Origin: Gammaproteobacteria bacterium
GTDB lineage: Bacteria; Pseudomonadota; Gammaproteobacteria; Chromatiales; Chromatiaceae
Direction of reading: 5' to 3'
Assembly (NCBI GenBank): GCA_006227775.1
Contig: SBFV01000330.1
Location: 1-33,977 of the forward strand
DNA: 33,977 nucleotides
Each line of letters opens with the position of its first letter. Position 1 is the stretch's first letter. The translations under genes were made by a program, and so were the position numbers. Shown here one piece after another: positions 24,151 through 32,653 of this stretch. The notes under the pieces are model-generated. The model was not told the origin of the DNA. It saw only the letters and a list, made by a program, of their open reading frames with translations, and did not search any database.

Positions 24151-24237
24151 TGGTGCCGAGGAGAGGACTTGAACCTCCACGGGCTTTCGCCCACAAATAC
24201 CTGAAACTTGCGCGTCTACCAATTCCGCCACCCCGGC
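24151..24237 (-). tRNA. tRNA-Leu (anticodon CAG)
   Basis: An 87-base class II tRNA on the minus strand with an encoded CCA. Acceptor arms are GCCGGGG and CCTCGGC, with one G-T wobble. The anticodon stem-loop CAAGT-TTCAGGT-ATTTG gives anticodon CAG. A long variable arm (GGGCGAAAGCCC) and the T-loop GGTTCAAGTCC are present. It has its own strong promoter and terminator. Confidence 0.97.
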
Positions 24238-24283
24238 AGGTGGCCGGGATGCGCCAGTTGCCTGGCAACCCGGAAGAGCCGCT

Positions 24284-24312
24284 ATCCTAGTGAGACAGCC
24301 ATGGCTTGTCAA
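24284..24312 (-). promoter_or_regulatory. Promoter of tRNA-Leu(CAG)
   Basis: On the minus strand a perfect TTGACA is followed after 17 bases by TAGGAT, 46 bases before the tRNA 5' end. This is the most consensus-like promoter in the window. It runs divergent from rnr. Confidence 0.8.
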
Positions 24313-24357
24313 GGGTACACTAACGGCAATTCAACAAGAGACTTATAGACATCCAGA

Positions 24358-26598
24358 GTGGCCAGACGCACCAAACCCACATCACCCCGCTTCGCCGATC
24401 CCCATCGCCAGCGCGAGGCGCGCAAGTATGCCAATCCCATCCCCAGCCGCGAATTTATCCTCGACACCCTGACCCAGGCCGGCGTACCCATGGTCTTCGA
24501 GGAACTGGCGACGGCCCTCGACCTGGACGGGGGCGAGGACCGCGTCGCCCTGGAGCGGCGCCTCGCCGCCATGGTCCGCGACGGTCAGTTGGTGCGTAAC
24601 CGCAAGGATGCCTATTGCCTGGTCAACCGCCGGGATCTCATCGCCGGGCGGGTCATCGGTCATCCCGACGGCTTCGGCTTTCTCATCCCCGACGAGGGGG
24701 GCGATGATATCTATCTCTATCCCCGCCAGATGAAGGCCCTGTTCCACAACGACCGGGCGGTGGTGCGGGTCATCGGCCGGGACGCCCGCGGGCGGCTAGA
24801 GGGCTCGGTGGTGGAGATCCTGGCGCGCAACACCCGCACCGTGGTGGGGCGTTTCTATCAGGAGAGCGGCGTTGGTTTCGTGGTGCCGGACAACAAGCGC
24901 CTGGCCCACGACATCATCATCCCCAACGATCGCATCGGCACCGCCCAGCAGGGCCAGATCGTGGTGGCCGAGATCACCGACCAGCCCACCCAGCGCACCC
25001 AGCCCCTCGGTCGTATCGCCGAGGTGGTGGGCGATCACATGGCCCCCGGCATGGAGACGGACATCGCCATCCGCACCCATGACCTGCCGGTGGAATTCCC
25101 CGAGGCGGTCCTGGCGGAGATCGCCGGTCTGGGCGCCGAGGTGCCCGAGTCCGCCAAGGCCGGGCGGGTTGACCTGCGCCAGGTCCCCCTGGTGACCATC
25201 GACGGCGCCGACGCCCGCGACTTCGACGACGCCGTCTACTGCGAGCGCAAACCCAAGGGCTGGCGCCTGCTGGTGTGCATCGCCGATGTCTCCGCCTACG
25301 TGGCCCCGGGCACGGCCCTCGATCAGGAGGCTCACAGCCGCGGCAACTCGGTCTATTTCCCCGACCGGGTCATCCCCATGCTGCCGGAGGTCCTCTCCAA
25401 CGGCCTCTGCTCCCTCAACCCGGAGGTCGACCGCCTCTGCCTCAGTTGCGAGATGCTAATCAGCCTGGACGGCAAGGTGACCCGCTCCAAGTTCTTCCCG
25501 GCGGTGATGCGCTCCCAGGCGCGCCTGACCTATGACCAGGTGGCGGCGCTGGTGGTGGAGGGTGACCGGGCCCTGGCCAAGCGTTTCGGCGCAGTCGTAC
25601 CGCATCTGCGGGAATTGCATCGCCTCTTCCAGACCCTGCACCAGGCGCGGACCGAACGCGGCGCCATCGACTTCGACACCACTGAGACCCGCTTCGAGTT
25701 CAACGACCAGGGCCGGATCGCCGCCATTCATCCCCTGGTGCGCAACGATGCCCACCGTCTCATTGAGGAGTGCATGCTGGCGGCCAACGTGGCGGCGGCG
25801 CGCCTCTTCGAGCGGCACAAACTGCCGGCCCTCTATCGCATCCACGAGATGCCCAAGGAGGAAAAGCTCAACGACCTGCGCACCTTCCTCGGCGAGCTGG
25901 GCCTCAGCCTGGGGGGCGGCAAGAAGCCCACCACCCAGGACTACGCCAATCTGCTGGATGCCGCCAAGGAACGGCCGGATCGCCACCTGATTCAGACGGT
26001 GCTGTTGCGCTCCATGCCCCAGGCCATGTACAGCTCCGACAACGTCGGTCACTTTGGACTGGCCTACCCGGCTTACACCCACTTCACCTCCCCCATCCGC
26101 CGCTACCCGGACCTCATCGTCCACCGCGCCATCAAGCACCTGCTGACCGCTGGCAAGGCCGAGGACTTCGACTACACCAAGACGGTCCTCCAGGGTATTG
26201 GCGAGCACTGTTCGGGCACGGAGCGCCGTGCCGACGAGGCTACCCGCGACGCCGAGTCCTGGCTCAAGTGCGAGTACATGCAGGACAAGCTGGGCGAGGA
26301 GTTCGACGGCACCATCACCAGCGTCAACTCCTTCGGCATCTTCGTCGAGCTGGACGGTATCTATGTCGACGGCCTGGTGCACATCACGGCCCTGGACAAC
26401 GACTACTACCACTACGACCCCATCGGTCACCGCCTCACCGGCGAACGTACCGGCATCGTCCACCGCCTGGGGGATCGGGTGCGCATCCAGGTTGCCGCCG
26501 TCAACCTCGACGAGCGCAAGATCGACTTCGTCCTGGCCAAGCGCGCGGAGCAGGACAGGGGAGAGGCCCCGACCAAGCCCCGGCGGCGGCGCAAGTGA
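24358..26598 (+). CDS. rnr: Ribonuclease R
   Basis: A 746-residue 3'-to-5' exoribonuclease of the RNase II family that degrades structured RNA and, in known cases, tmRNA-tagged messages. Domains in order: an N-terminal winged helix (EARKYANPIPSREFIL, about 20-85), two cold-shock domains (about 90-250), the RNB catalytic domain with DGADARDFDDAVY carrying the metal-binding Asp cluster near residue 285, a C-terminal S1 domain (EFDGTITSVNSFGIFVELDG), and a basic RRRRK tail. The start is a GTG, since MARRTKPTSPRF continues into the family N terminus; the ribosome binding site is weak. The rnr-rlmB pair is a conserved arrangement. Confidence 0.97.
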   Translation: MARRTKPTSPRFADPHRQREARKYANPIPSREFILDTLTQAGVPMVFEELATALDLDGGEDRVALERRLAAMVRDGQLVRNRKDAYCLVNRRDLIAGRVIGHPDGFGFLIPDEGGDDIYLYPRQMKALFHNDRAVVRVIGRDARGRLEGSVVEILARNTRTVVGRFYQESGVGFVVPDNKRLAHDIIIPNDRIGTAQQGQIVVAEITDQPTQRTQPLGRIAEVVGDHMAPGMETDIAIRTHDLPVEFPEAVLAEIAGLGAEVPESAKAGRVDLRQVPLVTIDGADARDFDDAVYCERKPKGWRLLVCIADVSAYVAPGTALDQEAHSRGNSVYFPDRVIPMLPEVLSNGLCSLNPEVDRLCLSCEMLISLDGKVTRSKFFPAVMRSQARLTYDQVAALVVEGDRALAKRFGAVVPHLRELHRLFQTLHQARTERGAIDFDTTETRFEFNDQGRIAAIHPLVRNDAHRLIEECMLAANVAAARLFERHKLPALYRIHEMPKEEKLNDLRTFLGELGLSLGGGKKPTTQDYANLLDAAKERPDRHLIQTVLLRSMPQAMYSSDNVGHFGLAYPAYTHFTSPIRRYPDLIVHRAIKHLLTAGKAEDFDYTKTVLQGIGEHCSGTERRADEATRDAESWLKCEYMQDKLGEEFDGTITSVNSFGIFVELDGIYVDGLVHITALDNDYYHYDPIGHRLTGERTGIVHRLGDRVRIQVAAVNLDERKIDFVLAKRAEQDRGEAPTKPRRRRK

Positions 26599-26630
26599 GC
26601 CAGGATCCTCGCGCCAGCCAGGCCTGAGCC

Positions 26631-27425
26631 ATGGCCCCCCATCCACCCCTGGCCGTCCCCGCCGGCCTGTCGCCCATCGGCGGTATCCATAGCGTGCGCG
26701 CCGCCCTAAGGCCCGGGGCTCCCGGCGTGGGGGTGGGAGTTAAATCGGATCTGGTGGAGGTCTGGCTGGAGCGCAAGCGCCGTGACCGCCGGCTCATGGA
26801 ATTGGCGGACCTGGCGCGGGAGGCGGGCGTCCGGATCCGGCAGGTGGAGGCCGAGGATCTGGCGCGGGTGGCGCCCGGCCTCAACCACCAGGGGGTCCTG
26901 GCCTGGGTCAAGATCCCCGCCAGCCGGGGTGAGGCCGACCTGGACGTCCTGCTGGATCGCCTGGACCGGCCGCCCTTCCTCCTCGTCCTCGACGAGGTCC
27001 AGGACCCCCATAACCTCGGCGCCTGTCTGCGCAGCGCCGATGCCGTGGGGGTCCAGGCCATCATCGCCCCCAGGGACAACGCCGTCGGGCTCACCCCCAC
27101 CGTCGCCAAGGTCGCCAGCGGCGCGGCCTGGACGGTGCCCTACATCCAGGTCACCAACCTGGCCCGCACCCTGGACGTCCTCAAGGCCCGGGGCATTTGG
27201 CTGGTCGGCCTGGCGGGCGAAGCCCAGACGGACCTATACAGCCTGGATCTCAGGGGCCCCCTGGCGCTGGTCCTCGGCAGCGAAGGCCGCGGTCTGCGCC
27301 GTCTGACCCGCGAGCGCTGCGATTTCCTCGCCCGCCTGCCCATGCTCGGCAGCGTCGAGAGCCTCAACGTCTCCGTCGCCACCGGCATTTGCCTCTACGA
27401 AGCCCTGCGCCATAGGCAATATTGA
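26631..27425 (+). CDS. rlmB: 23S rRNA (guanosine-2'-O)-methyltransferase RlmB
   Basis: A 264-residue SpoU-class (SPOUT, trefoil-knot) methyltransferase that modifies G2251 in the peptidyl-transferase P loop of 23S rRNA. An N-terminal substrate-binding domain (GIHSVRAALRPG to about residue 90) precedes the knot domain. The three SpoU motifs are LDEVQDPHNLGACLRSADA, LALVLGSEGRGLRRL and LPMLGSVESLNVSVATGICLYEALR. It lies 32 bases after rnr. Its N terminus is slightly longer than usual, so the exact start is a little uncertain. Confidence 0.95.
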   Translation: MAPHPPLAVPAGLSPIGGIHSVRAALRPGAPGVGVGVKSDLVEVWLERKRRDRRLMELADLAREAGVRIRQVEAEDLARVAPGLNHQGVLAWVKIPASRGEADLDVLLDRLDRPPFLLVLDEVQDPHNLGACLRSADAVGVQAIIAPRDNAVGLTPTVAKVASGAAWTVPYIQVTNLARTLDVLKARGIWLVGLAGEAQTDLYSLDLRGPLALVLGSEGRGLRRLTRERCDFLARLPMLGSVESLNVSVATGICLYEALRHRQY

Positions 27426-27429
27426 CGGG

Positions 27430-27520
27430 TGGCGGACCGCAAAGGTGCGGGCTTGCGTGAATGATGATCGACCGGTCTCGCTGCGACTGGGCGGCTTGGC
27501 TTAGCCAGGGTGGTCCGCCA
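27430..27520. repeat. 9-bp inverted repeat spanning the rlmB/phosphoesterase intergenic region
   Basis: TGGCGGACC (27430-27438) and GGTCCGCCA (27512-27520) are perfect inverted copies enclosing 73 bases. The pair occupies almost the whole gap between two convergent genes. A smaller GGCT/AGCC hairpin lies inside. It might be a transcript-end structure shared by both genes, but there is no T tract. Confidence 0.35.
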
Positions 27521-27533
27521 GTCCCCTCATGCC

Positions 27534-28340
27534 TCATTGAAGGTAGAGGCTACGATAGCTGATGACGCCGTCACGGTATTCGTAGACGCGGAAACTCGTC
27601 TGCCGGCCCCAGGAACCCGAGATCGGGGGGGCGACGAAGATGGGGGTATTGCCTAGCCAATGCAGCTCGTCCTTGTGGTAATGGCCGGTGAAGACCCCCT
27701 TGACCTGATGACGACTCACCAGCGCTTCCCAGCGCTGGCGCTTGTCTTCGGGCCAGCCCCGGTGGAGCATGTTACGGAAGAAGCCCCCCACCGGCGGGGT
27801 GTGCTGAAAGAGCAGAACCGGCCGGTCCCCCGCCTGGACCAAGGCCTTCTCCAGCTCCGCCAGGGGATCGTAACCGGGGATGACCGGCCAGTCTCGCGCC
27901 GCGGGCTCGATATAGAGAAAGATCGCCACCACCCCTCCGATTTCCTCGACCTGCACCAGAGGACCGAAACGCTCCCGATAGACCGCCAGTGCCTGGTCGG
28001 AATCATTCTTATGGATGTCGTGGTTGCCGGGGATATAAAACAGAGGTGGCTGGAGATCCGCCATCACTTCCAGGGTCCGGTCCACCACCTTGGGGTCCAG
28101 GATCAGGTCCGCGAGGATGTCTCCGGTATGAACGACAAATTCCACCGGCATGGGCAACTGGTTGATCAGTTCCACCACCCGCCGGCCACGCTCCAGGTTG
28201 TCGTTGGCGCCAAAGTGGCTGTCCGTGATCTGGACGAAAAAGAAGTGGTCCGACGCCGCCCGGGCGGTCAGTACCGGCAGGCAGAGTAGCAGGAGGGTCA
28301 GGATGATTTTCAGGCACGGTGGCCTGGCGGGACGTCTCAT
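27534..28340 (-). CDS. Exported calcineurin-like metallophosphoesterase
   Basis: A 268-residue member of the calcineurin-like phosphoesterase superfamily. A Sec signal peptide is visible: basic MRRPARPPCLK, a hydrophobic core ILTLLLLCLPVL, and a likely cleavage site after ARA near residue 28. The metal-binding motifs follow in order: D40 and H42 (ITDSH), D74 (HTGD), GNHD at 105-108, the His in LLFQHTPP, and GHYH near residue 217. All are intact, so the enzyme is probably an active di-metal phosphatase or phosphodiesterase in the periplasm. Substrate unknown. A GGAGG ribosome binding site precedes the start. Confidence 0.9.
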   Translation of the reverse strand: MRRPARPPCLKIILTLLLLCLPVLTARAASDHFFFVQITDSHFGANDNLERGRRVVELINQLPMPVEFVVHTGDILADLILDPKVVDRTLEVMADLQPPLFYIPGNHDIHKNDSDQALAVYRERFGPLVQVEEIGGVVAIFLYIEPAARDWPVIPGYDPLAELEKALVQAGDRPVLLFQHTPPVGGFFRNMLHRGWPEDKRQRWEALVSRHQVKGVFTGHYHKDELHWLGNTPIFVAPPISGSWGRQTSFRVYEYRDGVISYRSLYLQ

Positions 28341-28668
28341 GGGCGGATACCTCCACTGTGCATGAATGAACCATCTATACCCATCGCAAGTCCCTCTTCG
28401 GCTCTACCCGATCCCCCTGGCCCGACCGATAACGGATGCCTCGGGTATCCCTGACACACGCCATAATTAGCCTCGCTCGGGAAAACCGGAGATTGATCGG
28501 CGACGGAGACAGACCCATAGAATTGGGACGATCGCGCCAGGGGCAAGGTGGGCGGGTTTCAGGGCCTCCCCCACGGGACCCCGTACCCGGGAAAAACGCG
28601 GTTTTAGCACTCGCCGATTTGTTAAACTCCGCCCCTTGTTACGACTCAACCGCGACTATGGCCCCCGC
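28341..28668. other. Intergenic region between divergent phosphoesterase gene and ribBX
   Basis: 328 bases with no credible gene. It must hold divergent promoters, but no convincing pair of hexamers was found on either strand. A TATAGA-like -10 for the minus-strand gene lies near 28374. An FMN riboswitch (RFN element) was looked for ahead of ribBX and its conserved segments were not seen. Short GC-rich inverted pieces occur around 28565-28590. Confidence 0.5.
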
Positions 28669-29805
28669 ATGAATCTGAACACCACGGACGAGATCATCGC
28701 TGACCTGCGTGAGGGTAGGATGGTCGTCATCATGGATGACGAGGACCGTGAGAACGAGGGCGACCTGCTCCTCGCGGCGGACAAAGTGACCCCCGATGCC
28801 ATCAATTTCATGGCCAAATATGGCCGGGGGCTGATCTGCCTGACCCTGACCAAGGAACGTTGCCAACGCCTGCGCCTGCCGCTCATGGTCATGGAGAACC
28901 AGGCCCCCCATTCCACGGCCTTCACCCTGTCCATCGAGGCGGCGACCGGCGTCACCACCGGCATCTCCGCGGCGGACCGGGCGACCACCATCCGCGCCGC
29001 GGTGGCGGCGGATGCCCAGCCGCGGGACCTGGTCCATCCCGGCCACATCTTCCCTCTCATGGCCGAGCCCGGGGGCGTCCTGGTGCGCGCCGGCCACACC
29101 GAGGCGGGCTGCGACCTGGCGCGGCTGGCGGGCCTGGAACCGGCGGCGGTGATCGTCGAGATCCTCAACGAGGATGGCAGCATGGCCCGGCGCCCGGACC
29201 TTGAGGTCTTCGCCCAGACCCATGGCCTCAAGATCGGCACCATCGCGGACCTCATCCACTATCGCGTCCGCCACGAGAAGACCGTCCGGCGGGAGTGCGA
29301 TTGCGAACTGTCCACGGAGTTCGGTCCCTTCCGTATCCTGGCCTACCGCGATAGCATCGACGACGACCTCCACCTGGCCCTGGTCCGGGGTGAGATCGCG
29401 GCGGAACGCCCGGTTCTGGTGCGGGTACACCTGCAGAATTCCCTGTGCGATCTGTTCGGCACCCAGCACCCTGGTTGCGGCTGGCCCCTGCGGGACGTCA
29501 TGCGGCAGGTGGCCAAGGCAGGGGAGGGGGTCATCGTGGTGCTGCGCAATCGCGACCGGGTCGAGGATCTGCTCGGGCGCTTCAAGGCCCTCAGCCCCCG
29601 GGTCAAGGCGGAGGAGGGCATCCCCACCCGCCCCAAGGACCGCAGCGAATTGCGCACCTATGGCATCGGCGCCCAAATCCTCGCCGACATCGGCGTGCGC
29701 AAGATGCGCGTCATGAGCGCCCCCCGGGCCATGCATGGCATCTCCGGCTTCGACCTGGAGGTGGTCGATTACGTCGGCAGCGATGCCGGCCGGCTACTCC
29801 CCTAG
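28669..29805 (+). CDS. ribBX: 3,4-dihydroxy-2-butanone 4-phosphate synthase with degenerate GTP cyclohydrolase II-like domain (RibBX type)
   Basis: A 378-residue riboflavin-pathway enzyme that makes dihydroxybutanone phosphate from ribulose 5-phosphate. The RibB domain (about 1-200) is intact, with MDDEDRENEGDLLLAAD near residue 22, the RAGHTEAGCDLARLAG segment, and the AxxHGLKIGTIADLI end. The C-terminal part aligns with RibA but has lost its zinc site: where RibA has SEC and RCDCG, this protein reads RVHLQNSLCDLFGTQHPGCGWPL, leaving only one of the three cysteines in place. GTP cyclohydrolase II activity is therefore unlikely, and a separate ribA is expected elsewhere. Such RibBX proteins are known in proteobacteria. 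The start MNLNTTDEI is preferred over an upstream frame beginning at 28636. Confidence 0.92.
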   Translation: MNLNTTDEIIADLREGRMVVIMDDEDRENEGDLLLAADKVTPDAINFMAKYGRGLICLTLTKERCQRLRLPLMVMENQAPHSTAFTLSIEAATGVTTGISAADRATTIRAAVAADAQPRDLVHPGHIFPLMAEPGGVLVRAGHTEAGCDLARLAGLEPAAVIVEILNEDGSMARRPDLEVFAQTHGLKIGTIADLIHYRVRHEKTVRRECDCELSTEFGPFRILAYRDSIDDDLHLALVRGEIAAERPVLVRVHLQNSLCDLFGTQHPGCGWPLRDVMRQVAKAGEGVIVVLRNRDRVEDLLGRFKALSPRVKAEEGIPTRPKDRSELRTYGIGAQILADIGVRKMRVMSAPRAMHGISGFDLEVVDYVGSDAGRLLP

Positions 29806-29896
29806 CGGTCATGAAGGACAGCCTCCTGCAACCCCGGTCGATGCCAGGCCCTGGCCTCTCTTTTCCTGTCAACCCCCTGAGTCTTTGGTGACAACA

Positions 29897-30364
29897 ATGA
29901 TCAAGACCATCGAGGGCGACCTGCGGGTTGCCGGTGCGCGCTTCTGTCTGGTCGTGTCCCGCTTCAACGCCTTCATCACCGAAAGCCTGCTGGCGGGGGC
30001 CGTCGACACGCTCAAGCGCCATGGGGCGGAAGATGGCGATCTGGTCATCGTGCGCGTCCCCGGTGCCTTCGAGATGCCGGTGGCCGTCCAGCGCCTGGCC
30101 GCTCAGGGTGGGTACGACGCCATCGTCGCCCTGGGGGCCGTCATCCGGGGTGGTACGCCCCATTTCGACTACGTCGCCGGGGAGTGCGTCAAGGGCTTGG
30201 CCCACGTCAGCCTGCAACATGGTCTGCCGGTGGCCTTCGGCGTCCTGACCGTCGATTCCATCGACCAGGCCATCGAGCGCGCCGGCACCAAGGCGGGCAA
30301 CAAGGGCGCCGAGGCGGCCATGTCCGCCATCGAAATGGTCAACCTGCTGCGCCAGTTGTCCTGA
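29897..30364 (+). CDS. ribH: 6,7-dimethyl-8-ribityllumazine synthase
   Basis: A 155-residue enzyme that condenses dihydroxybutanone phosphate, the product of the gene upstream, with the ribitylamino-pyrimidinedione to give the riboflavin precursor. Motifs: SRFNAFITESLL, the RVPGAFEMPVA loop, GAVIRGGTPHFDYVA with the catalytic His, and GVLTVDSIDQAIERAG. The 91-base gap after ribBX has no terminator. nusB follows after 1 base. A start upstream at 29735 is rejected because it would overlap ribBX and add unrelated sequence. Confidence 0.97.
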   Translation: MIKTIEGDLRVAGARFCLVVSRFNAFITESLLAGAVDTLKRHGAEDGDLVIVRVPGAFEMPVAVQRLAAQGGYDAIVALGAVIRGGTPHFDYVAGECVKGLAHVSLQHGLPVAFGVLTVDSIDQAIERAGTKAGNKGAEAAMSAIEMVNLLRQLS

Positions 30365-30365
30365 G

Positions 30366-30911
30366 ATGTCGGGACGTCGCAGTCAGGCGCGGCGTTATGC
30401 CGTGCTTGCCCTCTACCAGTGGCAGATGACCGGACAGGCCCCGGCGACCATCGTGCGCCATTTCTTCGATGATCCCGCCTGGATGCAGGTCATCGCCGAA
30501 GGGCTGGGGCTCGTTAAAGGGGAGCAGCAGTCCCTGGCGGAGGCCGTGTACGACCTGGGCCTCTTCCAGGAACTCCTGCGCGGGGTGCCGGAGCAGGTCG
30601 AGGAACTGGACCGCCACCTGGAGACCGTCCTCGACCGGCCCCTGCGCCAGGTTACCCCGGTGGACCTGGCCATCCTGCGCCTGGGTGTCTACGAACTGGC
30701 CCATAGCCCCCAGATTCCCTTCCGCGCCATCCTCAACGAGACGGTGGAATTGGCCAAGGAGTTCGGCAGCACCGACGACAGCCACCGCTACGTGAATGGC
30801 ATCCTCGATCGCCTGGCCCGGACCCTGAGACCGGCGGAGTTCGCGTCCCCGACCCGCGCAACCCAGGAGCCAGATCCCCAGCCCACGTCTCCGGCACCGA
30901 AAAGCCGCTAG
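30366..30911 (+). CDS. nusB: Transcription antitermination factor NusB
   Basis: A 181-residue helical RNA-binding protein that acts with NusE (S10) at boxA in rRNA antitermination. The family start SQARRYAVLALYQWQMTG and the C-terminal core PVDLAILRLGVYELAHSPQIPFRAILNETVELAKEFGSTDDSHRYVNGILDRLA are clear. A Pro/Thr-rich tail of about 25 residues (ASPTRATQEPDPQPTS) follows and looks disordered. ribH-nusB-thiL-pgpA is a classic conserved order. Confidence 0.96.
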   Translation: MSGRRSQARRYAVLALYQWQMTGQAPATIVRHFFDDPAWMQVIAEGLGLVKGEQQSLAEAVYDLGLFQELLRGVPEQVEELDRHLETVLDRPLRQVTPVDLAILRLGVYELAHSPQIPFRAILNETVELAKEFGSTDDSHRYVNGILDRLARTLRPAEFASPTRATQEPDPQPTSPAPKSR

Positions 30912-30927
30912 GCGGGATGAGGGGCCC

Positions 30928-31968
30928 TTGCCGGAATTCGAGCTGATCCGCACCCATTTCGCCCACCTGGGCGCGGCGCGAAGTGACGTGGTGCTGGGTG
31001 TCGGGGACGATTGCGCCCTGCTGGCGGTCCCCGCCGGTCAGGAACTGGCGGTGAGCATCGATACCCTGGTCGCCGGCGTCCATTTCTTCCCGGACGTGGA
31101 TCCCGAGGCCCTGGGCCACAAGTCTCTGGCGGTGGGCCTGAGCGATCTGGCCGCCATGGGGGCCGAACCCGCCTGGGCGACCCTGGCCCTGACCCTGCCG
31201 GCGGAGGATGGCCGGTGGCTCCGGGCCTTCGCCGCGGGTTTCGCGGCCTTGGCGCGGGAACAGGGCATGGCCCTGATCGGGGGCGATACCACCCGCGGCC
31301 CCTTGAGCCTCTCGGTCCAGGTCCATGGCCTGATCCCCGCGGGGCGGGCCATTCGCCGCGCCGGTGCCCGGGTCGGGGATCTGGTGTGCGTCAGTGGCAC
31401 CCTGGGCGACGCCGGCCTGGCCCTGCGCGACCTGCTGGCGGGGCGGGAGGTCGCGGCTGGGCCGCGGGCCCGACTGGAGCGTCCCACCCCCCGGGTCGCC
31501 CTGGGCCTAGCCCTGCGGGGGCTGGCGACGGCCATGATCGATATCTCCGACGGTCTGGTGGCGGACCTGGGCCATATCCTGGAGGAGAGCGGGGCCGCCG
31601 CCCGGGGGGAGCGAAGCGGGGAATCCGCTTCCCCGGGATACCGCCGGGGGGCGAGCAGCGCCGCCGATGCCGCCCTGGGGGCCGAGATCCGGCTGGCGGT
31701 ACTCCCCTTGTCCCCAGCGGTGCGTGAGCGGTTGGCCCAGGACCCGGACTGGTCGCTGCCACTGGCCTCCGGGGACGACTATGAGCTCTGTTTCACCCTG
31801 CCACCGGAGCGGGCCAGCGCGTTACCCCCCCTTGCCGACCGCCTGGGGCTGGCCTTGACCCCCATCGGCCGCATCCTCCCCACTGCCGGTTTGGTGTGCA
31901 TCGGCCCGGCCGGCGACCGTTGGACCCCGCAGCGGGGGGGCTACAACCACTTTGCGGACGCGGGATAG
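30928..31968 (+). CDS. thiL: Thiamine-monophosphate kinase with an in-frame insertion
   Basis: A 346-residue enzyme that phosphorylates thiamine monophosphate to thiamine diphosphate. Motifs: VGDDCALL near residue 25, SIDTLVAGVHF, HKSLAVGLSDLAAMGAEPAW, GGDTTRG, the IDISDGLVADLGHIL helix and ASGDDYELCFTLP. The start is a TTG; it is accepted because it gives MPEFELIRTHF, matching the family, and follows a GATGAGGGG ribosome binding site. Between HILEESG and AEIRL lies an extra stretch of about 25 residues rich in Ala, Gly, Arg and Ser, encoded by a palindromic repeat (see separate entry). It falls in a surface loop after the active-site helix and probably leaves activity intact. Confidence 0.95.
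   Translation: MPEFELIRTHFAHLGAARSDVVLGVGDDCALLAVPAGQELAVSIDTLVAGVHFFPDVDPEALGHKSLAVGLSDLAAMGAEPAWATLALTLPAEDGRWLRAFAAGFAALAREQGMALIGGDTTRGPLSLSVQVHGLIPAGRAIRRAGARVGDLVCVSGTLGDAGLALRDLLAGREVAAGPRARLERPTPRVALGLALRGLATAMIDISDGLVADLGHILEESGAAARGERSGESASPGYRRGASSAADAALGAEIRLAVLPLSPAVRERLAQDPDWSLPLASGDDYELCFTLPPERASALPPLADRLGLALTPIGRILPTAGLVCIGPAGDRWTPQRGGYNHFADAG
31598..31660. repeat. Palindromic repeat inserted in frame within thiL
   Basis: Two imperfect direct copies, CCGCCCGGGGGGAGCGAAGC (from 31598) and CCGCCGGGGGGCGAGCAGC (from 31641), flank a hairpin AAGCGG-GGAAT-CCGCTT (31614-31630), whose arms extend with further GGGG/CCCC pairing. The element encodes the extra residues of ThiL without a frameshift. 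It resembles small REP- or MITE-like palindromes tolerated inside genes, but no second copy was found in this window. Confidence 0.5.
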
Positions 31969-31972
31969 GGCC

Positions 31973-32458
31973 ATGGGGGCTCCAGCCACCGGGCGCCCCG
32001 TCTTCGACTGGCGCCGGCCCCATCACTGGCTGGCCTTCGGCTTTGGCGCTGGGCTGGCGCCCTGGGCCCCGGGTACCGCCGGTACCTGCGCCGCCATTCC
32101 CCTCTACCTCCTGCTCCAGGGACTGTCCCCCGGGACCTATCTGCTGGTCCTGGTCGGCCTCTTCCTCATCGGCCTCTGGGCCTGCGACAAGGCCGCCCGG
32201 GAACTCGGCGGCGGGGACCCGGGCGCCATCGTCTGGGACGAGATCCTGGGTTATCTGGTCACCATGGCCCTGTCCCCGCCGGGCTGGACCTGGCTCCTGC
32301 TGGGCCTGGTCCTTTTTCGTCTCCTGGATATCCTCAAGCCCTGGCCGATCGGGGCCCTGGATCGCCGGGTCAAGGGCGGGTTGGGCATCCTCCTCGACGA
32401 TCTGGTGGCCGGGGCCATGGCCTGGGGGCTGATGCAGGGCCTGCAGTTCTGGCTATAG
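31973..32458 (+). CDS. pgpA: Phosphatidylglycerophosphatase A
   Basis: A 161-residue inner-membrane phosphatase that makes phosphatidylglycerol from its phosphate. Family motifs: FGFGAGLAPWAPGTAGT near the N terminus, the acidic IVWDEILGYLVTM, FRLLDILKPWPIGALDRRVKGGLGILLDDLVAG and a C-terminal hydrophobic segment. Several transmembrane helices are predicted. The start MGAPATGRP is 4 bases after the thiL stop; a TTG start at 31952 is less likely because it lies inside thiL. Last gene of the rib-nus-thi operon. Confidence 0.95.
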   Translation: MGAPATGRPVFDWRRPHHWLAFGFGAGLAPWAPGTAGTCAAIPLYLLLQGLSPGTYLLVLVGLFLIGLWACDKAARELGGGDPGAIVWDEILGYLVTMALSPPGWTWLLLGLVLFRLLDILKPWPIGALDRRVKGGLGILLDDLVAGAMAWGLMQGLQFWL

Positions 32459-32626
32459 CCGGCGGGCAACGGTTATTGCGGCCGGGGGTAGAGGAAGACT
32501 GCCCGGCGGCATCCCGTACCCCGGTCGGTGCGGAATGCAACCAGGGCCAGGACGCCGTACCCGCAGGCGGCATGGATGGGCTCCCGCCAGGCCGGTCCCC
32601 CCATCTTCCCGCCTGCCAGTCGTTGA

Positions 32627-32651
32627 AAGCGCCCGGCGTTACCCGGCGCTT
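32627..32651 (-). terminator. Hairpin between convergent pgpA and glutamine amidotransferase genes
   Basis: AAGCGCC (32627-32633) and GGCGCTT (32645-32651) form a 7-bp stem with an 11-base loop, 2 bases past the amidotransferase stop. Only a short TTTC follows on the minus strand, so termination would be modest. The remaining 170 bases of the 32459-32653 gap show no gene or other structure. Confidence 0.5.
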
Positions 32652-32653
32652 CT

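Noticed and set aside
28341..28668. FMN riboswitch upstream of ribBX
   Set aside because: The conserved RFN segments were searched for by eye and not found.
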